A program made the translations under genes and the position numbers. Of a stretch of DNA of 64,000 nt, positions 63,961 to 64,000 are shown one piece after another. The notes under the pieces were generated by a model. It searched no databases, had not been told where the DNA came from, and saw only the letters and a program-made list of their open reading frames with translations. Numbering within the stretch: position 1 is the first letter of the stretch; each line of letters opens with the position of its first letter. This DNA is from Methylorubrum salsuginis. GTDB lineage: Bacteria; Pseudomonadota; Alphaproteobacteria; Rhizobiales; Beijerinckiaceae. The stretch spans positions 62,001 to 126,000 of the forward strand of contig NZ_FOSV01000002.1 in NCBI RefSeq assembly GCF_900114375.1, read 5' to 3'.

Positions 63961-64000
63961 ACGCAGCGGCTTTCGTATGCGCCTATACTGCTCCGGTTCC

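Noticed and set aside
1..64000. tRNA or rRNA genes
   Set aside because: Spacers were read by eye for cloverleaf-like arms and TTCGA-type loops next to CCA ends; none was convincing. A covariance-model scan would be decisive.

Overview
The window looks like chromosomal DNA of a high-GC alphaproteobacterium of the Hyphomicrobiales, most probably a Methylobacterium/Methylorubrum-type organism. The evidence is the very high GC at third codon positions, the envC-ctpA-yibQ-rppH order, a ChvI/ChvG/short-HprK/EIIA-Man/HPr cluster, DUF2794 and DUF1214 proteins, and several families of short palindromic intergenic repeats. The genus is inferred from gene content; nothing here fixes the species. I see no rRNA, tRNA, CRISPR array, insertion sequence or prophage. 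Genes are densely packed, many overlap by 1-4 bases, and start codons are often GTG or TTG.

Region by region: 1-6.5 kb holds a cut-off gene, a membrane diguanylate cyclase, and a minus-strand group rpiA / DUF2059 / O-antigen-ligase-like / glutathione reductase, followed by a small secreted protein. 6.7-13 kb holds phosphoglycolate phosphatase, an internally duplicated unknown protein, a roughly 1000-residue RTX protein behind an AT-rich leader, and argG. 13-18.3 kb is an accessory-looking metabolic block: DsbA-fold isomerase, two MFS carriers, dienelactone hydrolase, tautomerase and a MarR regulator with a perfect palindrome at its start. 18.3-26.3 kb is the cell-envelope cluster rlmH-envC-ctpA-yibQ, then a chemoreceptor placed before rppH and a DUF2939 protein. 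26.3-36.7 kb carries kup, DUF2794, eda-edd, a LOV-domain HWE histidine kinase (a probable blue-light sensor), malonyl-CoA synthetase and methionine aminopeptidase.

36.8-44.5 kb has a collagen-like secreted protein, a PIG-L deacetylase, the preQ0/queuosine genes queC, queD and queE with a PRISE-type reductase between them, a D,D-carboxypeptidase with a lysine/alanine-rich tail, a composite palindromic repeat, and a CobW-family GTPase. 44.6-48.6 kb is the regulatory PTS/two-component block (ptsH, EIIA-Man, hprK, chvG, chvI). 48.9-64 kb carries a HugZ-like protein, a retropepsin-like protease with DUF1289, divergent cobS/cobT, chromate transporter with amidase, an extensin-like lipoprotein, zapE, a GNAT protein, a P-loop kinase-like protein, a YcgN-like cysteine cluster protein, a class A penicillin-binding protein, and a DUF1214 pair.

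Functionally the window is rich in envelope maintenance (EnvC, CtpA, YibQ, DacA-like, PBP1A, extensin-like) and central carbon metabolism (rpiA, edd/eda, gph, matB). It also carries sensing systems: c-di-GMP synthesis, chemoreceptor, LOV kinase, ChvG/ChvI with HprK. No obviously new defence or mobile system is present. The most notable items are the LOV-HWE kinase, the two-part RTX protein, the collagen-like protein with 35 uninterrupted G-X-Y triplets, the MarR palindrome, and at least five dispersed repeat families, including a run of four consecutive perfect hairpins at 43.2-43.4 kb.
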